Below, piece after piece: positions 24,449 through 36,189 of a stretch of DNA of 64,000 nucleotides. How positions within the stretch are numbered: position 1 is the first letter of the stretch; every line of letters starts with the position of its first letter. This stretch comes from Delphinus delphis (taxonomy: Eukaryota > Chordata > Mammalia > Artiodactyla > Delphinidae). The stretch is taken from positions 29,788,070-29,852,069 of the forward strand of contig NC_082698.1 of assembly GCF_949987515.2 (NCBI RefSeq). The letters run 5' to 3'. The position numbers and the translations under genes are program-made. The notes under the pieces were generated by a model. That model searched no databases. It saw only the letters and a list, made by a program, of their open reading frames with translations, and was not told the DNA's origin.

Positions 24449-24461
24449 GGGGGGGGGGGGG
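24449..24461. repeat. Poly-G tract
   Basis: A run of 13 G bases followed by cgggtggtggg; prone to length error and possibly G-quadruplex forming. Confidence 0.9.
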
Positions 24462-25404
24462 CGGGTGGTGGGACGCAAGGGGACAGAGTGTCAGGATTCA
24501 TCCCAGGCTGCCATGTAGGCTTGGGAGGACTCTGCGGCACGTGCTCACTCTGTAACAGATGGAGGATTTGAGCCAGCCTAGTACCCCGACCCCTCTACAC
24601 CTTAGGGAGTACACTGGAACTAGCACCCCCAAGTCCTTCAAACAAGAGATGGTCCAGGGCCATCCACTCCCCCAGGGCCACCACCATGGGAGCAGGGACT
24701 TTGTGTGCACGCCCATCACCCCCCATTCAGGGTGAAAGGACTGGCCTCCAATAAGTGCAGAGGCCATGGCCTCTCCCCCCACTGGGGGTGGTAAAGACAT
24801 TCTCCTTGGGGGAGACCCAAGGGACAGGGGGTGCCAGGAGGGGTGTCAGTGCTGGACTTCATGTGGAGGCTCCTCAGCCGTAGCCTGGGGGGGCCACGCC
24901 CGCTCTGTCCGTCTCCCGAGGTGGGTTAGACGCAAGGCACTATTGTTTCAAGAGCATTAGACTAAGAAGTGCTCTCACACGGCTTCTAGGCCAGTGGCTC
25001 TGGAATCCCTTGTTTAAACAACATTTTATGGAACGTGACGCATAAAATAAAATGCATCGACATAGAAATGCTCTGGATGAAGCTGAGAGGAGAGGGCAGA
25101 AGCCCGTCCCCAAGACCGCGTTTGTCCACGCACTTTGTGACCCTCTGATTTAGTCCCACTCTCGTTTTGCAGAAGAGAAACTCAGAACCTAGATTGGGGA
25201 ACTGACCAGCCTAAGGTCACAAAACTAACCTCTGGAAGAGGCAAGACCTGCAGAGAAGCAAATGAAATCAAGGCTGAGAAAGTGTTTTATAAACTGTAAA
25301 GTGCGATAGAAATGTAGGGTCATTATCTCCACTTCATGTGAAGTTCTTGGGCATTTCCCATGTCGCTGCTTTGAGAGAGGCCACCAGAAGAAAAAAAAAT
25401 GCAG

Positions 25405-25625
25405 AGGACAGAGAGTGTTGGCATCATAGGCAGTGTGGAAAGAGCACAGGGTTGGACCTGGAGACAGTTAGAAGCCTAGTGCTGCCATGTACGAGCTGTG
25501 TAACCTCACTTTGCCTCTCTGACCTTCTGTTTCCTTTTCTAGAAAAATGCCTTCTCTACCTTCTTTCTGGGATCACTAGGGCTCAGGTGAGGCAACGCAT
25601 GGGAAAGTGCTTTTAGCAAGGCCTA
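25405..25625 (+). mobile_element. MIR
   Basis: Motifs in order: gtgtggaaagagcacagggt, gctgtgtaacctcactttgc and ctctgaccttctgtttcctt. Confidence 0.75.
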
Positions 25626-25635
25626 GCGCCGCAGA

Positions 25636-25760
25636 ACTGTACTATCTTGTGAGGAGCAGCAGTGGTAGTAAACAGTAAACTGTAGTATCTTGTGAGGAGC
25701 AGCAGTGGTAGTAAACAGTAAACTGTACTATCTTGTGAGGAGCAGCAGTGGTAGTAACAG
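25636..25760. repeat. 43-bp tandem repeat, three copies
   Basis: The unit starts actgtactatcttgtgagga and repeats at 25636, 25679 and 25722. Copies one and two differ at one base (actgtacta / actgtagta). The third copy loses a base near its end (tagtaacag) and is slightly shorter. Confidence 0.97.
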
Positions 25761-26444
25761 AAGACCTGGAGGCTTTGAGGCTCAGGGTTTAGCACCCACG
25801 AGGCACTTCCTGCCCCTGGGGGCTGGAGCCAGCTGCTGACGGTGCTGGAACCCAAGTGTTCCATCTCTGCCGCCTAGACACGTCCCATAGGTCATGCCGC
25901 GCCCTCAATGCACAGCCCTCAGACGCTCTTTGTCACGGTGTCTACCGAGCGCTGACTCAGCCCCCAGTAAGCTCCGTCTCCCCTTCCGCACACTGTGGCT
26001 GCCAGAAGGCGCGTGGCCAGTCACTCAGCATCCCCCAGACTTCACTGGCTCTGCATCTTGGTGACAAAGGGCTAAATTGGTTCTGTTTCAGGAAAGCAAG
26101 AAGTGATTTCTCTCAAAGACCTTGGAGGGTTCTTTCCTCCCTCCCCACAGTGTTTTCGGCTGGGGACCGTCCAGAGGCTGGCAGCTGAACTTCACTCGGG
26201 ATGTACACGCTCAGGTTCAAACAAAGGCAGTAGCCCGGGGACTAATGGATGGGGGGGTGGCCAGGTTCCTTTGGAGAGCCTGACAGGTGTTCCAGGAGGA
26301 GGGAGGAGTCCAGACATTCCTGGCTGTGCTGCCTGGGGTGACCTTGGACACACCACTTTCTCCACATGGGAAGGCAATGGGAAGAAATCGACCACGGGAC
26401 ACCTAAGCCCTTATGACTCAGACATGGGCTCTGAGGATCCACTC

Positions 26445-26960
26445 ATTCAATCAGTCAGCAAGGATTTACTGAGCACCTATTGTGTGCCAGGCATTGTGCT
26501 AGGTCCTGGGGGACAAAACAGACAAAAAGTTCTGCCCTTGTGGAGCTGACATTCTAGCAGGACCAGACAGAGAAGGAAGAGCTAAATGGGAAGCTAGAGA
26601 CCGGTCAACCGGTGGTAAAAAGCCGTGGGAAAGAGAGCATGGGTGAGGGGCAAGGGTACGGGGTGACGGTGGTTGCAGGTTTCAGGAATGTGGGCAGGAA
26701 GGCCTCTCAGAGAAGGGAAGATTGCGTGAGGGCCTGAAGGACATGAAGGAGGGAGACAGCCATGTGGGTACCTGGAAGAAAAGTATCCTGGGTGGAGGGA
26801 ACAGCAAGTGCGAATCTCTGAGGCAAGAGCAAGCGTCAGGGAGGTCGCGTGGTTGCAGGAGAGTCAGACGAAGAGAGGTGAGGACTGAGGAGGTCTGTAG
26901 TGTTTTCCTTCCAGTGCCTCGGACAAAGCGATCCAGCAGGTCCACCTGATGGCTTTAGAT
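26445..26960. repeat. Old interspersed repeat, tgtgccaggc family
   Basis: It runs tttactgagcacctattgtg, tgccaggcattgtgctaggt, ggagctgacattctagcagg, then gagggcctgaaggacatgaa and gggaacagcaagtgcgaatc. Confidence 0.6.
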
Positions 26961-27099
26961 GCATTTGTAATCTCCTGTCTGGGATGCCAGTTTCATCCTA
27001 CTGTTTAAATGCTGGGACTTTCTGTCAAGAGAGAGTCATTCCAGACCTCAATGACAAAGCCTTCTGTGCTTCCAGAATTCACTCCAGGTCCCTTGGGTT

Positions 27100-27330
27100 A
27101 GCAGAGAGGGCCTGGGTTTGAGTTCCAGCACCTGATGCTTACTAGCTGCGTTACCTTGAGAAGGGCACTCAACCTCTCTGAGCCTCACTTTCCCTGATGA
27201 AGTTCATCAGTTGCCTCACCTGCAAAATGGGTTAATAATGCAGACTCCATGCCTACCTCACTTGATTGTTGCTAAATTTAAATAAATGAGATCATAAATA
27301 TGAAAGTGCCTTTTACATTGAAATGAGCAA
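27100..27330 (+). mobile_element. MIR
   Basis: Contains ggcctgggtttgagttccag, tactagctgcgttaccttga, ctctctgagcctcactttcc and taaataaatgagatcataaa, 350 bp upstream of the first exon. Confidence 0.8.
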
Positions 27331-27680
27331 GATAAATGTCAGGGGGTTTATTTCAGCAAAGCCTATGGTAAGGGGCTTATCACTGACTGCCCACTGCCCT
27401 CCACCACCCTGCTCCTTGTTTGCATCCCACGTGGGACCTGCTGACTCTCACTTTGCTTCGGTGCACATCTGATTCAGGGACACTCGTCAAATACCCGGGG
27501 ACCCCAAGGCAAGGCTGCCAAGGGTTCCCCAGGAATACAGCAGCTCCCCAGGAATGTTCCGGGCCTGATTTGTCCCCACATAGACCTGTCCGGGAATACT
27601 CTGAGCCCACTGCTCTGGTCGGATAGAGCCAGGTGGGCCCAGCTCCTCCCCGCAACGTCCCCTCCCCCTTCCTCCTCCAG

Positions 27681-27877
27681 GTACAATGGACCCAACCTGG
27701 TTCTGAAGTACGACCGGGCCCAGAAGCGGCTGGTGAACATCGCGGTGGACGAGCGCAGCTCCCCCTACTACGCGCTGCGGGACCGGCAGGGCAACGCCAT
27801 CGGGGTCACAGCCTGCGACATCGACGGGGATGGCCGTGAGGAGATCTACTTCCTCAACACCAATAATGCCTTCTCCG
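27681..27877 (+). CDS. CRTAC1: CRTAC1 exon 3 (first exon in window)
   Basis: The exon is 197 nt. The first base completes a glycine codon from the previous exon, 65 full codons follow, and the last base starts the next glycine. The acceptor is cctcctccag and the donor is gtaagg. It encodes YNGPNLVLKYDRAQKRL, then a long loop, then GVTACDIDGDGREEIYFLNT. The DIDGDG segment is the DxDxDG calcium-binding loop of an FG-GAP/VCBS repeat and is followed by the usual hydrophobic strand (EEIYFLNTN). This is a blade of the N-terminal beta-propeller of the secreted protein. The sequence is nearly identical to the human protein as I know it, so it is under strong constraint. Confidence 0.96.
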
Positions 27878-28429
27878 GTAAGGGCTGGGGGCCTTGGGCC
27901 TCCCCTGGCCCCCACCTTCTTCCTCCCGGCACTAGGTTACTGTCCCCGGCTTCCCCAGGACCTCACTCCATTCCAACAGAGACAGCCCCAGGAGGCTCCG
28001 TTCTTCTCTTACACATGAAGCTGTTTCTCACCTCCCAGCCCCTGGAGAGGGAGGCCTTGAGCAGAAGACCTGTCCCCTCCCTCGGACTTTACGTCCTCCT
28101 CACCTCCCGTTCCGAGCGGCAGCCCGGTCCTCCTAACTGACCCCTCCTCCCTTCTCCCCGACTCGGTGGCTCAGCCACTCAGCGCTTCTCACTCCCGTAG
28201 CTCGCAGACGACTCCCTGGCATAGCCCTCCGTGCTGCTTCTAGGGAACTTTCTAAAATGCTTTGAAATCCTTCAAAGGCCCCCATAGCTTTCAGCTGAGC
28301 TCATTTTTTCACCCCACATTCCTGCAGAGCACCTACAACACGCCAGACCAGAGGCGGTAGGTGCTGGGGGTACAACTTGGTGGAAGACAGATCTGGGGCC
28401 TGTCCTGGCCCAGAGTGCCATCCCAGTCA

Positions 28430-28560
28430 CTTCGGCTCTTGTGTAAATGCGGGTTCTGACTCAGCAGGCCTGGCTAGGCCCTGAGATCCTGCATTGCTAA
28501 CATGCTCTCAGGCTGTGATGCTGCTGCTTGTCTAGGGACCACACTTTGAGTGTGAGGTCC
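28430..28560. mobile_element. MER5A/MER20-like hAT relic
   Basis: Contains gcgggttctgactcagcagg, gagatcctgcattgctaaca and gaccacactttgagtgtgag. Confidence 0.65.
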
Positions 28561-28614
28561 TACACACCAAGGAATGGCTGAGAGAAACTGATACCCAGAG
28601 GCTACATGATAGCA

Positions 28615-28860
28615 AGAGTAACGATAACAACTAATACTTAAGTAGCACCTACTGTGTGCCGGGCCACGACCTGAGCACTTTGTATTCATCACCTCATTTA
28701 AGTCTCACAATAGCTCAGTTAGGTGGGTACTGGTGTGGCCCACTTTATAGTTGAGGAAACTGAGGCACAGTGAGGTCATATGACTTGCCCAAGGCCACAC
28801 AACTTGTAAGTCCCAGGATTCAAACCCAAGTGTCCGGACTCCAGATCCATCCTTTTAATC
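28615..28860 (-). mobile_element. MIR
   Basis: Nearly full reverse MIR: aagtagcacctactgtgtgc, catcacctcatttaagtctc, gttgaggaaactgaggcaca and gacttgcccaaggccacaca. Confidence 0.88.
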
Positions 28861-29233
28861 AACACACTCTGTGGCTTTACTCAATCCGACGCCCTCGGGG
28901 CCTAGTGGAGAGCCAGGCTCATGGTTGGTGCTCAGTGTTTCATGAGTTGGGGGACTGTGTTCTTGGGGCTGCAGGTGGAAGTCTACTCCCTTGGGGCCAT
29001 AACATCTGCAGGGAAGTCCCAGGCCATGGCTTCCTCCTGAAGGATGCAGGGCCCAGTGCCCCTTTGGGGCCAGGTTGGACATGCACTGCACTCTTCCAGA
29101 TGGCAGCAGCCTTTCGGGTTGGTCTGAACAACACCTTGTGGTTCAGACCTGTGAATTCACCATTCAGGACCCTCCCAACCTCCTGGAGGCAGGTGACCGC
29201 CTGGCTATGGGGACCACCTTCCCTGCTCCCGTA

Positions 29234-29234
<1 letters not shown>

Positions 29235-29285
<51 letters not shown>

Positions 29286-29286
29286 C
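29235..29286. repeat. (CA)n microsatellite
   Basis: About 26 CA units with one CG interruption near the end (acacacgcacaca). Likely polymorphic. Confidence 0.97.
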
Positions 29287-29929
29287 TGGCTTTACCCTGG
29301 GCCCATAATGCTGCCCCTGCTGGTTGCTGAGCCCAAGCCAGGATCCAGCCCCAGACTGCCCCTGCTGTTGAGCCCTGCCATGTGCATGAATGGCGAGGGA
29401 AGGGGTTGGGGCTGGTGCCAGGGGCAGGGGCAGGCGGAGCTGACTGGCTGACAGCCAGCTTTGTGCAGCCGAGAAACAATGAGCCACAGCCCCAAGTGGT
29501 GTTTTATGGGTTTTCATCTCATCTTGCCACCAAGTGAGGCCTGAGAGATGGTAATTATCCCTACACAAAATCAGGGCATGATTACCCAGCTGGATTCACT
29601 GCCCTCTCTCCAGCCAAGCCAAGATTGGATTAGGACACAATTAATTGATGGGCTGATCAACCTTTAATGTGGGGCAAGGTCAGGAGGGGAACAGCAGCAA
29701 GGGACGGCTGTGGAAGGAGTGAGTGCCCAGGAAGATGCTGGAGGGACGCAGAAATGGGGAGAACTGTGGAAGGAGGTGTTTAACGTGGGCTCAGCAGGCA
29801 CTGTGCCAGAGGAAGGGGACAGACTCTTCTACTCACTGAGTGCGGAGCACCGGGGCTGGGACCCGACCGTCAGGTGTCTTGAAGCGGCTGCCCTCCCACG
29901 CTCTTAGAGCATTTCATCGGGAATCCTCG

Positions 29930-30115
29930 AGCAGCGGTGCTCAGCCCAGGCTGCACACTAGGATCTCCTGAGGAGCTTTAACGTGCCCAGTTCCCAAGGA
30001 GCATCCCAGTCCAGTCCAATCTGAACCTCTGGGGGCGGGACCCAGTTATCAGATTGGAAAGCTTTCCAGGTGATTCCCTCGTGCAGTCGAGGTTGACAGC
30101 AATACCCCAGAGTCA
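29930..30115. mobile_element. MER5A/MER20-like hAT relic
   Basis: Contains cggtgctcagcccaggctgc, gatctcctgaggagctttaa and ggaaagctttccaggtgatt. Confidence 0.65.
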
Positions 30116-30159
30116 TGTTGGTTCCGTGCTCAGCCTCACCATCACCCCATTTACTCACT

Positions 30160-30285
30160 AATGTATTCACTCATTGAGTAAGTATTTACTGAGCACCTAC
30201 CGTATGCCAGGCACTGTTCTAGGCACTGATGATGCCCCAGTGAATGTAACAGACAAAAATCCTGCCCTGTCTTTCCAGTGCAGTC
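30160..30285. repeat. Old interspersed repeat, tgtgccaggc family
   Basis: Contains aagtatttactgagcaccta, ccgtatgccaggcactgttc and gtaacagacaaaaatcctgc. Confidence 0.6.
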
Positions 30286-31084
30286 TTACATTTCTCTAGG
30301 AATCTGACTCCACTCTCCTAGCCACTAAGTTCCTCAAGGGCAAAGTCCATGTATTGGTTATTTTGTGCCTCCCTCTGGCCCAGCCAGAACTTGAACATCC
30401 TAAGAGTACAATTAAAACTTGATAAATAAATCCGGAAAAACAGGCACAAGCATTTGGCCTGAGAGAAGGTTTAACAACAGAGGGAAGACAAGAAGAGGCA
30501 GGCAAATGGAGCCCCCAGGAAGGTTCCTCTGGGAGAGGCTGGCGCTCGGCCCCCAGAGCTGGGGTAAGGGTGACACTGCCCCCCAGCCTCGGCCCCAGGC
30601 GTGCACCTCCCAGTGACCGTCTGTGGGTTTGAGGGATGTCTGTGGGTTTGAGTTAATCTTTCAGTTGAGTGATTCGATTGATTCATCGACAGTGGGTGGG
30701 GTGTGGAGCCATTTGTGTCAGGTCAGCACTTCCCTGGGTCCAGCTGGCATGACGCTCAGCCATTGCCACCCTGCCCACAATGAGGAACTGGCGATCCTCT
30801 CCAGGAGCCCCAGCCAGCCCACACCTGCCCATGGCTTATGACTGGGGGCTGCTTTAGCCTGTGCCCAAGCGTTGGAGAGACCTCTGGAAGGACGGACCCA
30901 CCCTGTCCCTCAGCCAGCTTTTAGGATGTCAGCACTGGGGTCCTGCGTCCTGGCAGTGTCCTGTGGGAGTCAGTCTGTACAAACCTGGGACGTGTCCCTC
31001 ACCTACTGGGTGACCTTGGGCAAGATGCTTGACCTCTCTCGGTCTCAACCCCTTCACCTGTAGTACAGGAAAATCATATCAACT

Positions 31085-31525
31085 TCATAAGTTCAACTCT
31101 CTCCTGTAGCCCCACAGACTGTATCCAAAGTCTTTACCGTCACCCACCACACCCCTCCGGCTGTGAGCCAGTCGCCCTTCTGGCTCCGTTTCCTCCACTC
31201 TTCCTCTTGCTCGCCGCTTTCCTACCCGAGGCCTTTGTACTTGCTGTTCCCTCCGCCTAAAATGCTTTTCCCACCGTTGTTCTCAAGGCTCACTCCTTCC
31301 CTTCATTCAGGCCCTTTCTCAGATGAGGTCTTCCCTGAAAGCCTTAAGACTGTACCCTATCACTCCCTATGCCCTTAACTTGCTTTATTTCTCTTCAGAG
31401 CACTTACTGCTGTCTGAAAATATGTTATATATTTGTTTGTTGTTCATCTCTTCTACTCTTCTGCTAAACACCATGGGGACAGAAACTTTGTCTTGTTTTC
31501 TGTTGTATCTCTAGGACCAAAGAAA
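31085..31525 (-). mobile_element. L2 LINE 3' end
   Basis: On the + strand it reads as antisense L2: tttgtacttgctgttccctc, aggctcactccttcccttca, gatgaggtcttccctgaaag and cacttactgctgtctgaaaa. Confidence 0.78.
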
Positions 31526-31550
31526 TACTTATGTCACTTAGTAAACATTT

Positions 31551-31874
31551 TTTTTAATTTTTATTTATTTTGGCTGTGTTGGGTCTTCGTTGCTGCACGC
31601 GGGCTTTCTCTAGTTGCAGCGAGCGGGGGCTTCGTTGCAGTGCATGGGCTTCTCATTGCGGTGGCTTCTCTTATTGCGGAGCATAGGCTCTAGGCGCGCG
31701 GGCTTCAGTAGTTGTGGCACGTGGGCTCAGTAGTTGTGGCTCGCGGGCTCAGTAGTTGTGGCTCACAGGCTTAGTTGCTACGTGACATGTGGGATCTTCC
31801 CCGGCCAGGGCTCGAACCCGTGTCCCCTGCATTGGCAGGCGGAGTCTTAACCACTGCACCACCAGGGAAGCCCA
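31551..31874 (-). mobile_element. CHR SINE, long older subtype
   Basis: Same long structure as the copy at 11161 but reversed, with the T-rich tail at 31551-31571 and head at 31855-31873. The duplication taaacattt flanks it at 31542-31550 and 31875-31883. Confidence 0.93.
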
Positions 31875-32569
31875 TAAACATTTAATATATATATTTGAAT
31901 GAACAGCTGAGATAATGAATGAAAAGTACTTATTATGGTGTCTAGGACCTAATCCATGCTCTCTAAGCAACGGCTGTCATAATTCTGTGGCTTGAAGAAA
32001 GGCAGAGACTTTAGAAACGTCCTGGATGGAGGCGCCACAGGCCTCCCTCCTGGCCGCTTGAAGAGAGAGACTCTTGGAGCAGAAAGAGAAAAGGACCATC
32101 ATGTAAATAAGACACCACACAGATGAGGGTATCAGGTAGGCACAGCTCAAGGGTTAAGAACTGGAAAGTAGTAAGAGGGAGGGAACAGAGGAAGACTGAC
32201 CACAATCCCGAGAGGCCCGGACCAGGAAAGCAGCGTACAGCTTAACTGACCTGGAAGAGTACTAGCCAATGTGTTTCAGGCAACACTACTCTGTAAAAAA
32301 CCAGGTAGGGGTGTGTGCAGGACAAAGGCGGACAAGAGGCCCGCTCCAACACCCCCTCCACATCCAGGAACCCAGGACCTCCTGCAGCTCCTGCCCAGAG
32401 CCCATCCCTCAGAGTTCCTGTGCTGGCTACTCCAGCTGCTGCTTGGCGTGGCCCTGAGCTCTCCTGCCCGCGTGACCTGGCCTGGGGTAGTAGGAGTGTG
32501 GTGCTGAATGGGTCACTGTGGACTGTGGGCCCCACACCCTACCTTATTTATTAACTCATTCAGTTCAGC

Positions 32570-33345
32570 AGGATGGTCATTGACCCTCCGCCATCTTCAA
32601 TCTACATATACCTCCCTCCCTTTCTACACAAATAGTAGCACGCTCTGTTCACAGTACTGCCCCTTACTTTTTTGTTTGACAATCAGCTTTGGACAGTATT
32701 TCACAGCAGCACACAGAGAGCTTTCTCATTCTTTTTATGGCTGTATAGTACTCCGTTGTATAGATTTGCCATTTGTTGAATTGGCCTCTGTTGACGAATA
32801 GTTAGATTGCTTGCAAACAGTGCCACCGAATGAATAAGCTTGTACAACATGCCATTCTCCACAATTCCAGCTGTATCTGTAAGGTAAGTTCATAGAAATG
32901 GAATTGCTGCATCGAAGGAATATACAGGGGTAGTTTTGATAGGCATGGCATGTCCTTCAAAGGGACAGTCCTAATTACACCCCTATCAGCCCTGATACCA
33001 GTGAGCCTTTCCCACCCCAATAGTGTCACCAATACATGTCATCATTTTTTAAAATATTTGCTAATCTAATAGGAAAAAAATTGGGATCTAAGTGTAGTTT
33101 TAATTTTTCTTAAAATGAGCGAGGCTGAACATATTTCTTTATATCTGAGTCTCTTTTTTCTATTGATTATCAGCCTTCTTCGTACTGATTTGTAACACCT
33201 CTTTATAAATTAGGGAAACCAGCCCTCTGTCTGTCATACAAGTTGCATATAGTTTCCTCTTGTTTGTCATTTTTCTTTTGTCTTCGCTCACGGTGGGTTT
33301 TGCAGTGCAGAACATTTTTCCTTTTATGAACTTGGATTTATGACT
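32570..33345 (-). mobile_element. Old L1/HAL1 fragment
   Basis: On the + strand it is the antisense of an old L1-type element: atggctgtatagtactccgt, gaatggaattgctgcatcga-like, tattgattatcagccttctt and ttataaattagggaaaccag. Decayed, with no open frame. Confidence 0.7.
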
Positions 33346-33584
33346 CTTTTCTCGGATGGCTTCTGAGCTCCATATTATACTTAGGCCTTCAGCAGGGCTT
33401 CTGTAACCTCTCAGAGAGGAGGCTTCAGTCACTGTGCCAGAGAGAAGGACGGAAATCGGGGGCGCCTTGCACTTCCAGGCTCTTCTGCCCCCCACAGCAA
33501 ATGAGTCTGCCTTGAGAGGTCACCCACTGTCCACAGCTCTTCACTCAGGCCCAGTCCTGCTGCACCCAGATGCTCTACACCTCG

Positions 33585-33745
33585 CTTCTCAAAGCAGCTT
33601 TCGCAGCCCAGCACTGGCAACAGCTGGAAGCTCATAAATTTGCAGAATCTCAGGCCCCACCCCAGACTGACTAGACCAGAATCTGCATTTTACCAGGATG
33701 GCCAGGACTTCCTGTGCCTGGTAAAGCCTGACATGCACTAACCCT
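33585..33745. mobile_element. MER5A/MER20-like hAT relic
   Basis: Contains aatttgcagaatctcaggcc, ccagaatctgcattttacca and a matching left end. Confidence 0.55.
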
Positions 33746-33998
33746 GAGGCTCCACCCTCTTTTCCTAGGATCCTCTAAGCCCTAAAATGGATCCTAGGGT
33801 CCCTGATCTCCAGCCATGTTTCCCTTGGACACAAGGCCCAGATTTTCGGCTCCCCCAGCATGATCCCATTTGGGGAGACGAGCGCATGAACTGCTCAGGC
33901 TCCCCGCCCCCATCCCCACTGTGCCTCATTCCCACGTGGCCCCAGAAGAAGCAAGGATGGGATGAGGCTGTCAAAGCAGCATCATAAAGAGCATGGAG

Positions 33999-34203
33999 GG
34001 CTTCCCTGGTGGCGCAGTGGTTGAGAGTCCGCCTGCCGATGCAGGGGACGCGGGTTCGTGCCCCGGTCTGGGAAGATCCCACATGCCGCGGAGCGGCTAG
34101 GCCCGTGAGCCATGGCCGCTGAGCCTGCGCGTCCGGAGCCTGTGCTCCGCAACGGGAGAGGCCACAACAGTGAGAGGCCCGCGTACCGCGAAAAAAATAA
34201 AAA
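33999..34203 (+). mobile_element. CHR SINE, young short subtype
   Basis: Close match to the copies at 19201 and 23402, with an A-rich tail interrupted by T. The perfect 13-base duplication aaagagcatggag flanks it at 33986-33998 and 34204-34216. Confidence 0.96.
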
Positions 34204-34298
34204 AAAGAGCATGGAGCCCTGAAATCCATTTCCTCGGTCCTAACAAAAAATGCGGTTCCTCGGGAGCCAGGACTGCCCTCCACCAGCCCCCGCCCAGC

Positions 34299-34962
34299 TA
34301 TTTATTTACTTATTTTTAGTGTCTGCTGTGCAGCAAAGTGAATCAGTTATACATATACATATATCCCCTCTTTTTTAGACTGTCTTCCCATTTAGGTCAC
34401 CACAGAGCATTGAGTAGAGTTCCCTCTGCTATATAGTGTGTTCTCATTAGTTATCTATTTTATACATAGTAGTGTATATATGTCAATCCCAATCTCCCAA
34501 TTCATCCCACACACCCCCTTCCCCCTTTGGTAACCATAAGTTTGTTCTCTACATCTGTGTCTCTATTTCTGCTTTGCAAATAAGTTCATCTGTGCCATTT
34601 TTCCAGATTCCACATATAAGCGATATTATATGATATTTGTCTCTTTCTGACTTACTTCACTCTGTATGACAATCTCTAGGTCCATCCATGTCTCTGCAAA
34701 TGGCATTATTTCATTCCTTTTTATGGCTGAGTAATGTTCCATTGTGTATATGTACTACATCTTCTTTATCCATTCCTCTGTCTATGGACTAGGTTGCTTC
34801 CATGTCCTGGCTTTTGTAACTAGAGCTGCAGTGAACATCAGAGTGCATGCATCCTTTCGAATTATGGTTTTGTCTGGATATATGCCCAGGAGTGGGATTG
34901 CTAGGTCATATGGTAGCTCTATTTTTAGTTTTTTAAGGAATCTCCATACTGTTCTCCATAGT
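34299..34962 (-). mobile_element. L1 3' end, artiodactyl/cetacean type
   Basis: On the + strand it starts cagcaaagtgaatcagttat and passes through ggtaaccataagtttgttct, gttccattgtgtatatgtac and ggagtgggattgctaggtca. This is the antisense of L1 ORF2 end plus 3' UTR, 5'-truncated. Confidence 0.8.
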
Positions 34963-35499
34963 CTGCCCAGCTCTTTAATATGTGGTGGGGGGCTTTGCAG
35001 TCAGACCCTAGTTGGAGGCTCGGCATTGCCACTTAACAACAGCTGTGCATTAGGTAAACGGTTCAATCCTCTGAGCCCAATTTCTCTCTGTAAAACAAAG
35101 AATCTGTCTTCCTGATGCGACTGTGGAGAGGACCAACTGAGCTAATGTGGGTGATGCACTCGGCAGAGGTTCATCGGATTTCTCTCTTCTCCCTGGGGTG
35201 GAAGAAGAAAGATTGAGAAGGAAGAAAGACTGGTCTTTCCCTTCCGCCCCAGCTCCAGCCTCACTGCTCTGCAACCTGCCATCCCTCATGGCCAGCGAGC
35301 CCTTGGGCATGCCTACTCGGCGACCTTATGATCCCCTCAAAGGCCAAGCTCCTGCTTCCACCCTCGGCTGGCCCAGTGTCCCTGCTTCCATCACTAACCC
35401 CGCACTGTGGACTGGCTCTGATCCGCCAGACCGAGCCACGCCCTCCCGCCCCTCCTTCTCCAGCCTCCTGCACCCAGAGCTTCTTCCCCACTTTCCCTG

Positions 35500-35790
35500 T
35501 AGCATCACCCGGGATCGTGCCTGAGCTACTCCAGAAGCAGCCTCCCCACTTCATTTTCCCCACTGTTAGCCCACACCTCACTCCACTGCCAGGTGAATCT
35601 TCCAGAAACACTGTCTTCCCCAGATCAGAAACCACCCATGGCTCCTTCACCCTCAGTGCTGGATTAGCGGCTATCTCCTGGCCTGCCATGCTGTCCCTCC
35701 TGCACCTGCACAAACCCTCCCCTCTAGGCAAACTCAGTGTCCCCTCTGTGCCTTTGCCGATGCTTCCCCGCCTGGCCTTAGCACCGCCCC
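35500..35790 (-). mobile_element. Probable L2-type relic
   Basis: It carries gagctactccagaagcagcc, ccatggctccttcaccctca and gtgcctttgccgatgcttcc, the order seen in antisense L2 3' ends. Diverged. Confidence 0.5.
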
Positions 35791-35824
35791 TCCTCTCTGC
35801 CTAACGGGCAGTGGAGTGAGTGCT

Positions 35825-36050
35825 CAGAAGCACAGGCTTTGGAGTCAGAAAGACCTGGGTTTGACTCTGTCTCCACCACCCACTGGCTCTTGGGCAACTG
35901 AAACTCTCTGCCCCTCAATTTCTCCATCTGTGAAATGGGGCTACACCACTTTTCAAGGTGCCTGAGGGGTTTAGGCAAGATGATGATTGTAAAAAAACAA
36001 GAAGTGCTTCACGCAGAGCCTGGTTATCCTAAGTGCTCTGCACGCTGGAG
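35825..36050 (+). mobile_element. MIR
   Basis: Contains gctttggagtcagaaagacc, tgggtttgactctgtctcca and caatttctccatctgtgaaa. Confidence 0.8.
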
Positions 36051-36189
36051 CCGTGCTGTTGTTACTCTGATGCTTTGGTTCAGGTGCCTCCTCTGTCACG
36101 AAGCCCTCCCTGATCACTGTGGCCTGATTTCACAGCATCTCCGTGGTGTACTGTCCTGTTGTCTCTGCGGGGCTCTGCTAGTTGGGGGA

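Larger units (their letters stand above)
1..27680 (+). other. CRTAC1: CRTAC1 intron 2 (3' part)
   Basis: This is noncoding sequence up to the acceptor at 27679-27680 (pyrimidine tract then AG). I looked for the preceding exon, which should end with a calcium-loop peptide like DVDHDGDFEIVVAG, and did not find it, so it lies further upstream. The stretch holds five CHR SINEs, an L1 3' end near 1000-2175, CR1/L3-like fossils, many MIR and MER5A-like relics, microsatellites and a long old repeat at 21575-22880. Repeat-poor islands near 3270-3540, 5260-5800 and 15590-15960 are discussed as possible conserved noncoding elements. No other gene, tRNA or ncRNA is recognised. Confidence 0.9.

Noticed and set aside
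1..27680. Search for CRTAC1 exon 2 in the upstream intron
   Set aside because: No frame contains the expected calcium-loop peptide ending EIVVAG next to a donor site.
28940..29479. 179-codon - strand frame with a Cys-Val run
   Set aside because: The Cys/Val run is the translated CA microsatellite at 29235; the rest has no protein features.
33765..34283. 172-codon open frame on the - strand
   Set aside because: Most of it is the antisense of the CHR SINE at 33999; similar peptides recur at every copy of the same SINE.
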